Below, piece by piece: positions 1-11,935 of a stretch of 64,000 nucleotides of DNA. Position 1 is the first letter of the stretch, and each line of letters opens with the position of its first letter. Under the pieces are notes generated by a model that saw nothing but the letters and a program-made list of their open reading frames with translations, made no database searches and was not told where the DNA came from. Source of the stretch: Triatoma infestans (taxonomy: Eukaryota > Arthropoda > Insecta > Hemiptera > Reduviidae). The DNA lies in the NCBI GenBank assembly GCA_011037195.1, contig JAAEAF010014936.1:1-64000 (forward strand), read 5' to 3'. Made by a program: the position numbers and the translations under genes.

Positions 1-539
1 GAATAGAATAGAATCGGGGGGGGGAGCCTCATTCCACTGCGACCTACAAATTGAGGTCTATTGTGGATCCCCTTAAGTTACAGAACAGCCCCCAGCTTTG
101 CCCTCCTAATCAATCCTAGCAAAGCTGAGAGCGGCTCCGTCATGAAGCTTTCAGCATCGGGATTGCCCGTCCCCAATTGAAGAAACCTAATCCTCGCCAG
201 GTCGGCGCACTCACAAAGGATGTGCGCCGGGGTCTCCGCCTCTATCTTGCAGAATCGGCATGCCGCACTATCCGCAAGTTAGTGGTGCACATGTCTATTC
301 AGCCTACAATGCCCTGTTAGTAGACGCACAATTAACCTTATATCCCTTCGGGTTTGGCTCAGTAGGTCTTTGGTAAATTTAGGCAAATGTCTTTTAATGA
401 AGAGTTTTGCCTGCCTCTGTCCTGGTGTTCCCTCCCACCAACGCAGACGCTGATCTTCTATCCACCCCTTGATAGAAGTTTGGATGAGGCTCCTGGACAA
501 GCCGCAGAAGGGTTCGGGGCCAGACAACCTATGTAACAA
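1..539 (-). pseudogene. 3' end of non-LTR retrotransposon (RNase H tail)
   Basis: The minus strand reads through the C-terminal RNase H/zinc-binding region of an I/R1-like ORF2. It shows QAKLFIKRHLP and LLTGHCRLNRHVHH, then a TAA, then in the same frame ADSAACRFC...HILCEC (a CxxC...H...C cluster). A stop codon therefore splits the domain. The strand ends in a C-run and short TATTC repeats (GAATA on the + strand, 1-15), probably the element's 3' tail. No intact ORF remains. Confidence 0.85.
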
Positions 540-599
540 CTATGCGGCGTAAATTTTACAAATAGTGTTCCCCTGTAATTTTCTGTAACATAGACATTT

Positions 600-860
600 C
601 GTTTTTTATGCATAGGAAAGATTATAGAGTTTTTAAAGCATTTCGGGACTTTTGAGTTTTAAAAAATACATTGTTGTATACATTTAGAAGATGGAACAGA
701 AACTTTTCTGGAGCATTTTTGTAAAATTTATAAGGGACCCGGTCAGTTCCGGGAGTCTTATTATCTTTAGAATTACTTAAAACAAGTTTTGGTTCATCTA
801 ATGTAAATTCGTTATCTAGATAATCATTTAGAATTAAGGGTTCGGCGTACATGAGTCTCT
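600..860 (-). pseudogene. Non-LTR reverse transcriptase N-terminal fragment
   Basis: The minus strand encodes FTLDEPKLVLSNSKDNKTPG then FYKNAPEKFLFHLLNVYN. This is the first conserved block of non-LTR reverse transcriptases (NK.PG.D.......FYKNAP). The frame stops soon afterwards, so it is a remnant. It is a different fragment from the RNase H tail at 1-539. Confidence 0.7.
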
Positions 861-2376
861 GACTTTAAGTGAAGTTTCAACACCAGGTTGGAACTGATTT
901 GAGAAAATCCAAAAACATAGAAATACAGTGTACAGACAGGCTTTCGGACCATCTATTATCTTCATACTGTAATGATAACAATTCCTTGAATGTACTACCT
1001 GGTCTAATAGAGCTGGTAAAATCGTCCATTGCAGTGAAGTGGCTGTTTAGAAGAACAACTTCACTTTGCACATTTCTATAGAACGATGAACAAGTCATTT
1101 TCCTGAAAAAACAAAAAAATTGAAATAATAGTGATAGTTGGTGTGGGTCCTCAGACATGCATTTCCGGTCACCACCGCAATCTTGCTCCTTCTGGCAAAA
1201 CGAACAAGTAAGTCTCACACCACTTTCTTCTTCTGCAGTTGCCACAATTCAATTGAATTTTCATAAAATTTGTAATTTTTGATAAAAATTTAGATATGCC
1301 TATGATTTATCATGACTGAAAACTGGACGCCTGGGGTATTAAATGCCACCGAGCCCACAACAACCCGGGAGTAGTCTAACCGAGCCCACAACAACCTCTA
1401 GCGTCATTTTTGTGAATAATGCTTTAAACAAACATGTTTGACTTCTGATGTGTAGACAGTCTGTCAAATCATAATAATTTTTTATGAAAATAGCGAAAAA
1501 ATAAAAAACAACGCGTTACCGGCTGATGCTCCAATAACACATCACTGAGAGTTTCAGTTTTCCACCATCGTTACTGTTGCTAACTGAAGAATTGGGATCG
1601 TATCTAATTTTTTAAATTGAGCTTACGTGGGAAACAGATATTTTCAGGCTGTAGGTACCTGAAAATAGTTATTTGCTTGACAAGAGAGAAAAGGGCTTTA
1701 CTTAGTCGAGTTCCAGATTTGCCCACACAGCGCTAGAGAGTTATAAAGAACTTTTCTCTAGGGTTAAACATTACATTTTTTCTGCAACCTGTTGTAAATT
1801 GGTTCTTAATTTATACGAATATAAATAAAATATATGAAAAAGTGCAAATACTGAGAATGTGTTTTAATTCGAGGACATAACCTGTTTAACCTCTCTTTAT
1901 AACCTGTTTCGTTTGGTATACCACAAATCTGAGATTTGTTGCATACTACCGCTGGATATCGGACTTATTAGAATTGAATAATGTTACACTAGTGAAAGTA
2001 AATAGTCTGTAACTCACTAGTGAACTTTAGCCACCGATTTTAGTGTAATAATCGTCACATTATTCAACGATTGCAGAAAAAAAATTTTTTTTTTTTTTAG
2101 CGAATGATCGGTATATTGTTGGTGGAATATTGTTGGTGTAGGCACAAACAGAAAGTCGCAGAAAGCTGAAACTTAATATTCCACTTAATCGTTGGATTAG
2201 TCGCCAAGGTTTCGGTAAAAATGCAAATGTTTTTACTTTCTCTTACTCATAGTAAGAATGAGGAACTATTGCGATCGTGCCGGATTTTCGAAGTTAGATA
2301 CATGTTTTGGGGTTCCATGAATATGATAAAAATGTTTTTACCGAATGGCATATATATTGTTACACTCAAAGACCGA
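861..2376. other. Intergenic; unassigned open frame 877-1245
   Basis: No gene is recognised. A 122-codon minus-strand open frame (877-1245) has a Cys-rich start (TCSFCQKEQDCGGDRKC) and could be an ORF1 or zinc-finger remnant of the neighbouring RT fragment, but I cannot place it. An 18-bp sequence, accgagcccacaacaacc, is repeated at 1348-1365 and 1379-1396. Confidence 0.4.
1974..2067. mobile_element. Small inverted-repeat element (about 94 bp)
   Basis: An exact 11-bp inverted repeat (ttgaataatgt at 1974-1984, acattattcaa at 2057-2067) bounds a segment with an internal inverted pair around actagtga/tcactagt. The size and symmetry fit a tiny MITE, but no target duplication was identified. Confidence 0.4.
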
Positions 2377-2584
2377 AAATGCTCATTGAGCGAAAAAACA
2401 GCTCACAACGCGTTGTGGTCACTGTAAAAACACCCACATCGTGAAATTCGTGTTATGGCTCTTATGAAAACGCTCACGACGCGTTGCGGCAATCACAGAA
2501 AGACCCCATAGCGAAATTCGTGTCGTGGCTATCATGCTATACGACCACAACGCATTGTGGCAATGAAGAAAAGCCATGACGCGT
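2377..2584 (+). repeat. Left long inverted repeat
   Basis: It starts aaaatgctcattgagcg, then repeats motifs gctcacaacgcgttgtgg, gctcacgacgcgttgcgg and accacaacgcattgtgg, and ends agccatgacgcgt. The reverse complement is at 3484-3685 with scattered substitutions. Confidence 0.8.
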
Positions 2585-2889
2585 ATGGAAGCATATTAAA
2601 ATACGACGCGCAGTGATTTGTGATATGGGTCCTACTAGTCTCGAAACTTTTTGGTAGATATCCTTAGGAAATATTTTTTGTCCTGTAACAAGTACCAGAC
2701 AGACAATGTCCGTAAAGCTCTTGCTGCTGCTAAAAATTGAAAACCGCTGCATGACGTATTGCCATTATTAAATACAATATAAAGAAATCATGTCATTAAA
2801 ATAAAAGGACATTTGTATTGGCCGATTCCTGTATTTTTTCATCATTATACATTTTCCTTGATTCTTCTGTAACTTCAGTAATTCCACGT

Positions 2890-3433
2890 TTAAATTCTGT
2901 AATTGTCAACTTTGTTTAACTGTTCGTCATTTTCTATATTCTTCTCGTTTTCTTGAACATCATTTTTGACGTAAGATAGAACCAATTCTTGTAAATCTTG
3001 TTCAGTTTCTATGTAAGCGTACACATCACCAGTAATAGATGAATCTGCAAAAGCTATTTTTTGTGGTGATCCAAATATATGTAGCTTCGTAAGGACTTGT
3101 CTTAAGCGCATGATGGAGAGCACGTTTTTTTTTACTCTGAATAAATCGCAATCCTTGAAGATAGATGAATCGCTGCTTTGAAGATAGAGACTGTTTTTTT
3201 TATTTTTAAGAAGCTGAGACTGTTTTGTTTCATTAGTAACATTTCATATTTTTCTTACTCATGATAAAACTGGGATCAATGCTTCTTTCCACAAACTCAC
3301 GTAATTTATCATAAAACACTTCTTTTTTGTTGGACATGGTTAGCACTGATATACGTTCACTCTCAGAAACAGTCAAGAAATGAATAAACAACTCTACTGA
3401 TGGCTTAATGCGTCGTTGTACTCTAGCCGACAA
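2890..3433 (-). CDS. Unrecognised small open frames inside inverted-repeat element
   Basis: Two minus-strand frames, 3233-3433 (66 codons, ending DPSFIMSKKNMKCY) and 2890-3123 (77 codons, with SSITGDVYAYIETEQDLQEL), lie between the arms. The 5' one is basic and helix-like, the 3' one acidic at its end. They could be two exons or a broken single protein of the element. I recognise no domain, and protein function is not inferred. Confidence 0.35.
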
Positions 3434-3483
3434 GTTACAACCTGTCCTTCGTAATATGGTTACACCAACTAGTGCTCAGAACG

Positions 3484-3685
3484 CGTCATGGCTTTTCTTC
3501 ATTGCCACAATGCGTTGCGGTCGTTTAGCATGATAGGCACGTCACAAATTTCGCTATGTGGTCTTTCTGTGATTGCCACAACGCGTCGTGAGCATTTTCA
3601 TCAGAGCCATAACACGAATTTACAGTGGATGTTTTACAGTGACCACAACGCGTTGTGAGCTGTTTTTCGCTCAATGAGCATTTTA
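3484..3685 (-). repeat. Right long inverted repeat
   Basis: Mirror copy of 2377-2584, running acgcgtcatggcttttcttc ... ctcaatgagcatttt. A few substitutions and a small length difference separate the arms, so the element has not moved recently. Confidence 0.8.
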
Positions 3686-3718
3686 GATTTCTTGGAGCGT
3701 AATATATATATATATATC

Positions 3719-3722
<4 letters not shown>

Positions 3723-3761
<39 letters not shown>
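3723..3761 (+). repeat. (TG)n microsatellite
   Basis: About 19 uninterrupted TG units follow a short TA run. They create spurious open frames with His-Thr or Cys-Val repeats on both strands. Confidence 0.95.
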
Positions 3762-3762
<1 letters not shown>

Positions 3763-3764
<2 letters not shown>

Positions 3765-4699
3765 GGAATTATGGCTATAACGTTGTATTGAAATTGCATT
3801 ACAGAGGAAAGCCTGTGTTGTTAACTTGCCAAAACTCCAAGAAATCAATTTATTCAACAATAAAATATACTTCAAATAAAACTAGCAAAACAAAATCTTG
3901 AGGAGTCATTTTCGACAAGATCGCATAAACTAAAACGATTCTACCAAGTCGTATTTCCGGTTTCTTAGATTTTTTTTTTTTTTTTAATTTATTTAATATA
4001 TTTAATTACCATTAACGTTATAGTTATATTATGCAGGAATACACTTTAGAGGCAAACCTAACAACATCAGTAGTATAAATGTGCCGGTTTTGGGACCGAA
4101 AATGTGGGCTGTTACTCTCCCACTACTCGACCATAGACGGGAACTAACTCCTCCCACTCCTTAACCACAGTCCGGAAGTTTCTTGTCCACCTCTTCTCTA
4201 GACAAAGAGGGGCTAAATTAAAAGTATTTTTTTCCTTAAGTCAGCAAATTGAACCTCCAAACATGGTTATCCATGTCGATGACTATAACCAGCCAGTATG
4301 GTATCTTGTTAATAGTAGATTGAAAAGGTTTTTATACCCCACCTCCCCATACATCTCTAATTCTCTCTACCAGTCTGTGTTGGGCAACCGTGGAGTGCGG
4401 ACCAAAGTACACTACGGACAAACAAACAGGCTGTTCTAATATTCTTTTACTTTTATATAAAAGATTTATTTAATTTGTTTTTTTTCTCTTTCTTATTTCT
4501 AGCTTTTCTTTTGAGTTTTTTATTTTTTGTTTTTTTTGTTCTCATTTTTATTTTTCTTTTTACGTGTGTATTTAAGTAAATTTTATTTCATTATTTATTT
4601 ATTTTTTTTCTAATAAAGAGTGATACTTTTCTTTCATTAATTTTTATACTCCTATAATCTGAATATCTTTCTCTTTTTTTTGTTTGTTTTTCTTAGAAC
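3763..4699. other. Likely 5' flank/UTR of the downstream retroelement
   Basis: No gene is visible. A T-rich run at 3969-3988 is followed by a mixed-composition stretch (4080-4440) and then T-rich sequence up to the ORF1 start at 4700. It may be the 5' UTR of the 4700-8611 element, but no boundary is evident. Confidence 0.4.
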
Positions 4700-6034
4700 A
4701 TGAACGGCAATAGTAGGGGGCAGGTGGGAATCCCACCTGATATAGAAATGGGTGTTCAAACAGTGGAAATAAGAAATGAACACGTAAGTGATACTGGGGA
4801 AAATAATAGTGTAGCATCTGTACCAATGGAATATAGAAGTAATGATTTGGGTCCATTTTATGTAATTGTGGAGAGTTTGAATAAAGATAAAAAGGGTATA
4901 TCCAGGATTCACCCCATGTCAATTGGTAAGCTGTTATATGTAAATGTTCCTGACATTTCGAATAATATAGAAAGAATTAAAAAGTTGGGCATAAACAGAT
5001 TAAGGATTGAATTAAATAATGGTATGCCAGCGAATAAATTAATCAAATCTAAGGTTATTAGAGAAAAAGGGTTTAATATTTACATACCTAAATATTTGTT
5101 ACAAAGAAGAGCTATTATTAGAGGGGTTGACACTGAATTATGAGAGGAGGAGATTAAAGAGGTTATTAGAGGTCCACCTGGGCAAATGTATGATTTGGTT
5201 GATATAAGAAGGCTAAAACGGAAAATTATAGATAAAGAAACACAAGAGTTAAAGTACCTACCTACACAATCGGTTCTAATTACAATAAGGGGTCAGCAGA
5301 TACCAAATTACGTTTATATTCATTATGTAAGATGTGAGGTTCACGCTTACATACAGAGGGTAATTCAATGCAAAAAGTGCATGAGATTTGGTCTCTTTTT
5401 AGACCAATGTAAGGGCAATTTAAGGTGTGAGAAGTGTGGTGAAAATCATGATGCTAAAGAATGTATAAAGGCCGAAAGTAAATGTGTCAATTGTGGAAGT
5501 GTTGGCCATTTAGCCACCAACCACGACCTTTGCCCTCGATATAAAAAAGAAAAAACAATTAAGCAAATAATGGCCGAAAGTAATGTACCTTATAGGGAAG
5601 CGAGAAATTTTTTAGAAAATACGAATTCATTTTCAGCTCTTGCAGAGAAAGAGGTACCCGTTTTAGATAGTCTAAAAGAATTTCCCTTACTAAATAAAAC
5701 CTCAATACCAAACAGAAAGTACACCTCAACAATAACTTTTAGAAGGTATACCAACAGGCCAAGAGAAATCTCCCCTCCAAATTATGATCAGAAAAAAATA
5801 AATGATGCACTTTTTGTACAAGGTATCAGAAAAAATATACCAGGTGGACTAGTTCCTACTAATCCTCACAGGGTAACGGAAATAGAAAAGACAATGGTTC
5901 CTCTCAAAGCGAATAATAATTTAGATATCATGTTTGAAGCGGTGTACTCTATATTAAAGAGTGTTAATATTAATGAAATAAATAATATGGCAGAAGACAA
6001 ATTAAAAAATATTATCAGGGAATTGATAGTTTGA
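4700..6034 (+). pseudogene. Non-LTR retrotransposon ORF1 (gag-like, zinc knuckles)
   Basis: This would encode the RNA-binding ORF1 protein. A single TGA at 5141-5143 divides one continuous frame into 4700-5143 and a downstream part that reads to 6034. The second part carries three zinc knuckles (CKKCMRFGLFLDQC, CEKCGENHDAKEC and CVNCGSVGHLATNH...C) followed by CPRYKKEKTIKQIMAE, typical of I/Jockey-group ORF1. The first knuckle has Leu where His is expected. The ORF1-ORF2 pair is still close to intact here, unlike most retroelement remains in this window. Confidence 0.85.
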
Positions 6035-6149
6035 ATGAAGCTATGTAACTAAGTAACTAAAAAGTAATATTTAAAGAGTAAATAATTAGTATCTAGAATA
6101 CTAATTAAATTTTAATATATAATATATTTAGTTCTTACTTATTTTATTT

Positions 6150-6222
6150 ATATGTATGTATGTGTGTATATTTGTGTATACGTATATATGTATGTATGTA
6201 TGTATGTGTGTATATGTACATA
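6150..6222 (+). repeat. (TATG)n/(TG)n-rich microsatellite
   Basis: Alternating tatgtatgtg runs lie between ORF1 and ORF2 of the retroelement. They may be part of the element's spacer or a later expansion. Confidence 0.75.
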
Positions 6223-6439
6223 AAACTTTATTATTTAATTTGTATATAGGTATGATAGAAATCGAATGAGTATGTGTAACTATCATTTTGTATATATGTT
6301 TCAAATTTGTAAATATTTATTAATCTTTCATGTATTATTTATTTAAACTGTACAGTGTATATATGTACATAAATTTATTTATTTATTTAATTATTATAAC
6401 ATATGAAAAACAAACAAAAAAAAAATAAAAAATAAAAAT

Positions 6440-8611
6440 GGAAATTTTACAATATTACTATGGAATGCGAGATCGGCCGTAGCTAATAAGGGAAGCCTGG
6501 AAATCTGTCTACAAAATGAACAGATTAGTTTAGCTTTATTTAGTGAAACATGGTTGAAGCCAAACATAATAATTAAATTCGCAGGGTATAATATTATAAG
6601 AAATAATAGATCGATGGAAAGGCAGGGACGGCAATCTTAATTAAAAATAATATTGCTTATAAAGAAATAAAAAATATTTATAATATCCCAGATCTGATGA
6701 CAGTTGGTATTTCTATATGTAAAAAAACCAACAATAGAGAAATAGCAATTGTATCTGTTTACAATAGTCCAAAGAACAACATCTCGTACAATGAATGGGA
6801 AAAATTTATTAAAAATTTACCCGCACCCCTTTTATTGGCGGTGACTTTAATGTACATGATCAGGTTTTTGGAAGCAGCTTCACAGAGTCCATGGGTCGCT
6901 TCTTACTAGACGCGATTCAGAATAACAATCTTGTTTATTTAAATGATGGTTCTCCTACATTAGTCAAAAATATTAATCATAGAAATAATTCGGCCATAAA
7001 TATAACAATTTGTTCCCCACAATTGGGACCGTATTTTACTTGGACTCTGTTAGATGATAGTATGGGCTCCAATCATATTCCTATTATTATCGAATCAACA
7101 GATAAATTTGTAAATTATGTAAGTAGACAGAATTTCAGAACATGGAATCTAAAAAAAGCTAATTGGGATACTTTTCAAAAATGTATGTCTGAGGGAATTG
7201 ACTCCTCTTATAATTACGATGATTTTATATTTGCCCTGAATATAGCTAATGAAAAATCAATTCCAAAACTGAAAACTTTCAATATCAAAAATAATACGAC
7301 ATGGTGGAATGAAGAGTGTAAACAAGCTATAGAAAAAAGAAAGCTCGCATTCAGAAATTATAAAAATCACCCGACATATAATTTTGTGCTTTATAGTAAA
7401 GAAACTGCAAAAACAAAATTAGTTATAAAAAATAGAAAAAGAGCATATTGGAGGGAATTTTGTCAAAATTTAAATAAGAGTACACCCATAAATTATATAT
7501 GGAAAAAAATAAAATCAATTACAAACTTTCCGAATAGGTATGCACCTGTATTTCCTTTTTGGGCGTTTGGGTCGATGAGTTTCTAAATAAATTAGCACCA
7601 CCTTTCGTCCAAAACAATATAGAATTTATTAACACTAATCAAGAAGTAAGTAATGAATCCTCCCATATGTTACTGAAACCTTTTAAACTGAATGAACTAA
7701 ATAGAGCCATTAAACAAAATTTTAATACAGCCCCAGTTCTGGATCAAATTCATTATCCTATGTTAAACAATCTTCCATTGCCGCAAAATCACATCTCTTG
7801 AAACGTTATAATGTTATGTGGATGAAAGGTGAATTTCCTAATGGATGGAAAAATTATTTAATAAGCCCAATATTAAAACCCAATAAAAATAAAGAGGAGA
7901 GTGATTCTTATCGGCCTATTGCTCTTTCGTCCTGCGTCATGAAGACGCTTGAACGAATGATAAAGAATAGATTGGAGTGGTGGCTAGAGTCAAATGAGAA
8001 AATACCTGATAGTCAGTATGGATTTAGAAAACGCAAATCTGTCTACGACTGTCACATTCAACTGACAACTGATATTAATTTAGGATATACAAGTAATAAG
8101 ATAACTTTAGCATTATTCTTAGATTTTTCATCTGCTTACGATAATGTACAACTGCCGATTCTGGCTCAAAAAATGAGGGTTCAAAACTTCCCTGATAATT
8201 TTATTAGAAACATCATTCGACTTATATCAAATAGAAATATTTATATAAAATTAAATGATAAACTAGTAGGGCCTCAAACTTCACAAATTGGATTACCGCA
8301 AGGGAGCATTATAAGCCCGATTCTATATGCAACATATGTTGCAGATTTAGAATCTATTGTTAGGTCGGATGTTAAAATACTCCAATATGCTGACGACGTT
8401 TGTATATATGTCACTAAAAGTACAATTAACGAATGCAAAGAAGCGCTTGGAGAGGTAATAGAAAACTTAAATCAATGGATATTGGATAATGGATTGACAA
8501 TTTCTAATTCAAAATCTGTGCCTGTGCCCATTCACTAGAAGAAGAAGGTTGAATCTTCCTACAAAAGTTTATTTAAACAATGCTGCATCAAGTTCGCCCG
8601 GCCCGCTCTAA
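6440..8611 (+). pseudogene. Non-LTR ORF2: endonuclease and reverse transcriptase
   Basis: ORF2 of the same I/R1-like element. The endonuclease begins LLWNARSAVANKG (near 6455) with LFSETWLKP. The reverse transcriptase contains SDSYRPIALSSCVMKTLERM, QYGFRKRKSVYD, LALFLDFSSAYDNV, GLPQGSIISPILYA and the catalytic YADD within LQYADDVCIYV (near 8391). At least four frameshifts occur, near 6613, 6833, 7555 and 8530. After the last, the frame continues RRRRLNLPTKVYLNNAA and stops at about 8611. No RNase H follows, so the copy is 3' truncated. Confidence 0.88.
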
Positions 8612-11559
8612 CGCTTCACTGTTCACCGCTGCTATCCAATATTACTATGACATCCTAATCGAGTATATAACTTTACTATCTACAATGTAATTTATAATAA
8701 ATAATGTCGAGTTATTATTCATAAACACTTGTAAGAATGATGTATTGTAAGGTTTTTGGCGTCACACCAGCCTGTTCAACTATTTAATATGATTTCTTTA
8801 TTACCTGTACATTGTGAACGTATTCAATCTCAAATCATTGTTCACTGGGATTGATATACTAGTTCATTACCTACACACAAACACACAAACACACAAAACA
8901 AACTCCAGTAAATACCATATAGCACATCTAAATCCATCACTCACCTTTCTATTTCATATAGCTATCCCAACAATCCTCATACGTCTCTTCCTGCAATTTA
9001 ATAGTTCAAATTGACAAGTTTATTATATTTGTAATTTTTACTGAATGTTTACTAGTCTTCACTGTTATATCTGTGGTAGAATAGTCTGACGACGGTTTGG
9101 AAAAAGGCACAAACCTGATGCCCACAATATCCCCCCCTCAAACAATTTTTTTCGGAAAACGTGATAGGTATGGTTAGGTGTACCTAATACGTATATCAAG
9201 TTAATGTAATCGAGGGTTACAATAGAGAAAATCTTAGAAAGCTGAAAAACCCTTCGGTGTATCACACTTTTTTCTCTCTCTCCTGGCATTGACATGTTAT
9301 CATTCAGCCATATATGCTTATGCGTATCACACTTCCACCCAATCGATTTTCTTCAGACTCGAAATTCTTGCAATACATTTAATTCTAATTATTATTATGT
9401 AGATCGTAAAAGATCATATCTCATAATATATTTGATTTTTTATTAAATTGATTTTTTTAGGGTTCTGGCAAGTTGACAGCACAGGCTTTCCTGTATATGC
9501 AATTTCTATACAATGTATCACCATCATTTTAATACATATATCACCTGTTGGCAAATAAAGGAATTTAAATATTTAGTCAACATTTCGAGTTTTAAGAATA
9601 TTTGGCCGTCAGAACTGTAACGGTTGTAGTAAGAGATAGAGAGCTCTCACTTGACCGTTCAAACTTCACGCGATAAATAATTATTTAAAGTGTGAATTGA
9701 AAGGAAGCACTACAGGGGAAAGTTTACCTCTAAGCCGCCATTTGTGCTAGCTGCAAGATTTCACTTCCTCTGTAAATTATGAACTATTATAGTTTCATAT
9801 CACGTGAATCTGTTTCCTACTTTGTTTTTGTAAGTCAAGTGTGACAGTTGGAAGTAACAATAAAAGTTCATTACTTAAGATAACCTTGTTAAGGTTGCAA
9901 TGAATGATGTGGGAAGTTAGTGAGTTGGATTGCCAGATATAGTAATAATGACGGCAGTGGCTCACCTCTGTTGGCGCCCATCTGTCTGTAGTATCCATAA
10001 ATCCTTGATCAGCCATGTGAGAGTATTGTGCGAGAAGTGTTGCTGTGGCAACCCTTCCGGTATTGTACCGCTCTCTACTTGTACACCTTCAAAATAACTG
10101 CCAACTACCAACAAGGTATCTGCCTATAGCATAATATATTTATATTAGAATTATTGTACACACTCTGAGTACATTTCTGTAACCTTCCTCTGGTTATGTA
10201 ACGGTTGCAAACTGTCCCCCACTTCAAAATCAAGTTTGAATTCCTGGAGAGTGTTTGTTATTATTATGTCCACACACACACACACACACACTCACACTGC
10301 CCGCGAACTTCAACATTTCTTCCCACGGATCACAGAAAGTGTATTTCTGTTAAAACTGTTATCCGAAAATCAGACATGGCCGCAATAATTTTTTTTTTTA
10401 AGGAAGACAAGGACTTAAGGATTTCAAACAATGTATTTCCAGTGAAACCTCAATTTCAAAAAATTGCAACTTGCATACTTCTTTAGCCCAGTAAGAGAAA
10501 GTAGTAACAATCTGCAACATATTAATTTTTCAAAAAAATTGTCAAATAATCTTAATAATAAATAAATAATGACGTTTGCCTTGTATTATGCAAATCAGGT
10601 TGCCTTTGGCACTACACCATCACCACAGTATGGATGACGCACAACAGGTCACATGTATCGCATGGCCTACAGACACTCGTTGGGTAATTATCCATAAAAT
10701 CGCAAACAACTGAAGAAAAAAAAACATTCAGTTAAAGCACTTTCACATCAGATGGCGCTAGTGGTATCAAGTTTGAACTTTTTCCGATTTTTCGTTTATC
10801 AGATATTCTGTTCGCATTCACACACAGACACACAAAGATGCAACACGCACACATATAGACCAGAAACATTGTTTTTTTTATGTACAGAGTATTGTGGTGC
10901 AAACTCAGTTTCATAGGTTTGGGATGATCCCACCAGGAACACAAAGAAAAAAAAAACAAATCATTTTATCAACATTTTGTAAAGAACCAAGTTTGTTTTG
11001 TATTCAAACAAACGCGAATCGGAATTGAATTAAACTGAACGTGAATTGGATTAAACTGAAGCGATTTCATTCCGTAACATATTTCGTAAACTTAACAAAA
11101 AGGGGATAATAGAGTTTTTTTTGGTTCACTCTCATAGACGAGATTTTGGTTTCAATGAAGCAAAGTTTTTAAGGACAAATATTTGGTTAAATACTAAGTC
11201 CCATCACAAAATCCTCAGCGCCACTACCGAACAGATAGATAGAGATCCTGACGGACGGAAAAATTGTTTTTCGCTATTAATCTTAAATGGAATAAAAGTT
11301 AAAAAAAAAAAATCGAAAGGAACAGATATATGTTATTGGTTTAATTCAATTGTAAACTAATCATTTATTGTTATAATACAATATCTTTATTAATTATACG
11401 TTGTGTTCAATTATATTGTTATTGCTTTCATAAGAGATACCTTATCTGAAATCTAAACTGACATTAATACTGATATCTTTTTTCATTTTATTTATCCCCC
11501 CTCTATATATATATATAAATCCGTAAACTTATTTTTTAGTTTATCGTAATTTAAAGGCT
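8612..11559. other. Intergenic, no gene recognised
   Basis: AT-rich sequence with only short chance frames. A CA-rich run at 8872-8900 and a (CA)n at 10270-10291 are visible. Part of 9100-9290 resembles the dispersed repeat described at 16730-17400, but the match is too weak to call. Confidence 0.5.
10270..10291 (+). repeat. (CA)n microsatellite
   Basis: About 11 CA units, followed by an interrupted continuation (ctcacactg). Confidence 0.9.
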
Positions 11560-11935
11560 CGAAAAGGTTTCAACGATTTTCCTATAGCTTATACCACCTT
11601 TCACATAGACCTGCCATTTTGTTTTTAACATTTCTCAGGAAAAATTGATTATTGTAACATTTGGGGGAGGTAATGCATGCGCCAGTTCAGTACAGGCTAC
11701 AGTTCTGTTACCTTATATTAAAGTACACTGAATGCTTTGCTAGAATTACTAGTTTGAAGCAAATCAGTTAACCAGAAAAGCGACTTTTACTTTTCTGAGT
11801 TTTTAGAAATTTTCTCGTTAGAACGGCTCCAAACATTTTTGGAAAGCTAACTGCACACACATTCAAACCGACCAAATTTATTGTAGACATTTTTCCAAGA
11901 AAAGTAATTTTAGAGGAGTATTGGTTGAGCGAGCG
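11560..11935 (+). repeat. Dispersed degenerate repeat, copy 1
   Basis: Two loosely similar units contain the recurring phrases ggctcgaaaaggtttcaacgattttc, catttctcaggaaaaattgat and, in the second, aaccagaaaagcgacttttact and gacatttttccaagaaaagt. The same order of phrases occurs at 16730-17400, 25430-25740 and 35110-35700. It is non-coding and of unknown class. Confidence 0.45.

Larger units (their letters stand above)
2377..3685. mobile_element. DNA element with long inverted repeats made of subrepeats
   Basis: A 1.3-kb element is bounded by about 205-bp inverted repeats (2377-2584 and 3484-3685) that match over nearly their full length. Each arm contains units of about 70 bp, each centred on a quasi-palindrome of the type CACAACGCGTTGTGG (near 2403, 2473 and 2544 in the left arm). 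The 0.9-kb centre carries two small minus-strand open frames. Long subrepeat-bearing arms are known from Foldback and some MULE elements; the centre has no transposase I recognise. The outermost shared sequence is aaaatgctcattgagcg. Confidence 0.75.

Noticed and set aside
3525..3901. Long open frames over the (TG)n microsatellite
   Set aside because: His-Thr or Cys-Val repeats come from the dinucleotide run and overlap the inverted-repeat element.
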